Positions 63,539-64,000 of a DNA stretch of 64,000 bases are shown here, in pieces. The stretch lies in assembly GCA_036250195.1 (NCBI GenBank), contig JAVHZZ010000011.1, positions 56,828,011 to 56,892,010 on the forward strand, written 5' to 3'. Source of the DNA: Mixophyes australis (taxonomy: Eukaryota > Chordata > Amphibia > Anura > Limnodynastidae). Every line of letters starts with the position of its first letter. Within the stretch, counting starts at the first letter, position 1. The translations under genes and the position numbers were made by a program. Below the pieces are notes generated by a model that saw only the letters and a program-made list of their open reading frames with translations, was not told the origin of the DNA and made no database searches.

Positions 63539-64000
63539 AAAAACAACGCTTTTTTGCATTTCTGTCTCACTTTCTCTTAGAAACAATGATTTACATCAAT
63601 CCTTTTACATAATTCTTGTTTCGAATGACATTTCTAACATTGCCCACAATTATCAACTTTCTAAGTCTTTCTGAGCACGAGAAATCGCAAAACATAGTCA
63701 TTTCTTCATTTTAGTCCAAAATCAACGCTTTTTTGCATTTCTGTCTCATTTTCTCTTAGAAACAATGATTTACATCAATCCTTTTACATAATTCTTGTTT
63801 CTCATGACATTAATAACATTGCCCACAATTATGAACTTTCTAAGTCTTTCTGAGCAGGAGAAATCGCAAAACATAGTCATTTCTTCATTGCCGGACAAAA
63901 ACAACGCTTTTTTGCATTTCTGTCTCACTTTCTCTTAGAAACAATGATTTACATCAATCCTTTTACATAATTCTTGTTTCTCATGACATTAATAACATTG
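63539..64000. repeat. Fifth CGAATGAC module, cut by the window end
   Basis: The CGAATGAC monomer (CGAATG at 63622, TTTAGTCC tail at 63711) lies 36 monomers after copy 4. It is followed by a TCAACG-headed ATTAATAAC monomer (63718-63896) and an ATTTCTG-fronted ATTAATAAC monomer running off the window. The order agrees with 47616-48152. Confidence 0.85.

Larger units (their letters stand above)
1..64000. repeat. Satellite array, 179-bp monomer, about 357 tandem copies
   Basis: The motif CAACGCTTTTTTGC recurs every 179 bp (its CGC guanine is at 11, 190, 369, then a CAC variant at 548, then 727) to the end of the window, always in the same orientation. A hand count of the consensus gives about 34% GC and 61% pyrimidine on the plus strand. 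Fixed landmarks inside each monomer are CAACGC, TCTCATGAC, CATTGCCCAC, TTTCTGAGCA and a variable tail (GCCGTCC, CCCGTAC, GCCGGAC or TTTAGTCC). No unrelated sequence interrupts it and neither array edge is reached. The monomer length is close to one nucleosome repeat, which with the higher-order structure suggests a eukaryotic centromeric or pericentromeric satellite; this is inference, because no kinetochore-binding signal is proven. I do not recognise the family or species. Confidence 0.98.
22198..64000. repeat. Right domain: 5-monomer (895-bp) higher-order repeat with islands
   Basis: The basic order is m1-m2-m3-m4-m5, with diagnostic variants listed in the entries at 57810-58704. ATTATGAAC of m3 is spaced 5, 4, 4, 5(+1 bp), 3, 4 and 6 monomers apart between 58281 and 63831, so units of 3 to 6 monomers coexist. 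Several of the short units contain recognisable chimeric monomers. Left-type monomers appear only as four islands inside larger duplicated blocks. Confidence 0.85.

Noticed and set aside
1..64000. A CRISPR array, because of regular direct repeats.
   Set aside because: The repeat unit is a full 179 bp with no unique spacers; all the sequence is repeat.
1..64000. Assignment to alpha satellite, Arabidopsis CEN180 or another named satellite because of the similar length.
   Set aside because: Length alone is shared; I recognise no common sequence from memory. A database search with the consensus would decide it.

Overview
The whole 64-kb window is one uninterrupted satellite DNA array. A 179-bp, roughly 34% GC monomer repeats head to tail about 357 times, always in the same orientation, and both window edges lie inside the array. 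I see no protein-coding gene, tRNA, rRNA, CRISPR array or transposon. Long homogeneous arrays of nucleosome-length monomers with multi-monomer (higher-order) repeats are typical of eukaryotic centromeres, so a centromeric or pericentromeric array is the most likely context (inference). I do not recognise the monomer: from memory it does not look like primate alpha satellite or Arabidopsis CEN180, and I cannot name the organism or choose between plant and animal.

Layout. Monomers start at position 2 and every 179 bp after that; here a monomer runs from the A-run before CAACGC to the variable tail (GTCC, GTAC, GGAC and others). Two domains are visible. The left domain (1 to about 22.2 kb) has about twenty monomer subtypes ordered in long blocks. 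These blocks recur at 35, 21, 8, 6, 16 and 24/23 monomers, including a 3.0-kb block repeated 6,265 bp away, an 8-mer tandem pair, a 6-mer tandem pair, a 16-mer tandem pair and a 21/20-monomer pair. The right domain (about 22.2 kb to the end) is built on a 5-monomer unit of 895 bp (m1 to m5). Four islands of left-type monomers interrupt it, at about 26.1, 34.5, 42.2 and 51.4 kb. A near-perfect tandem duplication of 43 monomers (7,698 bp; 31504-39201 and 39202-46899) dominates it, with a third, rearranged copy at 49755-55841.

How it evolved. The 179-bp register is kept almost perfectly. Spacing between landmark monomers accounts for seven indels in 64 kb (net -8 bp), one of which is a copied event. 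Changes in the number of monomers per unit coincide with chimeric monomers, whose front belongs to one subtype and back to another, as expected from in-register unequal crossing-over or gene conversion. Many subtype-defining differences are C to T or G to A changes at the three CpG sites of the monomer, which suggests past cytosine methylation.

The short open frames in the window are by-products of the satellite (TTG starts, no codon structure, 179 not divisible by 3) and are not annotated as genes. Comparisons were made by eye at diagnostic variants, not by full alignment, so identity statements are approximate.
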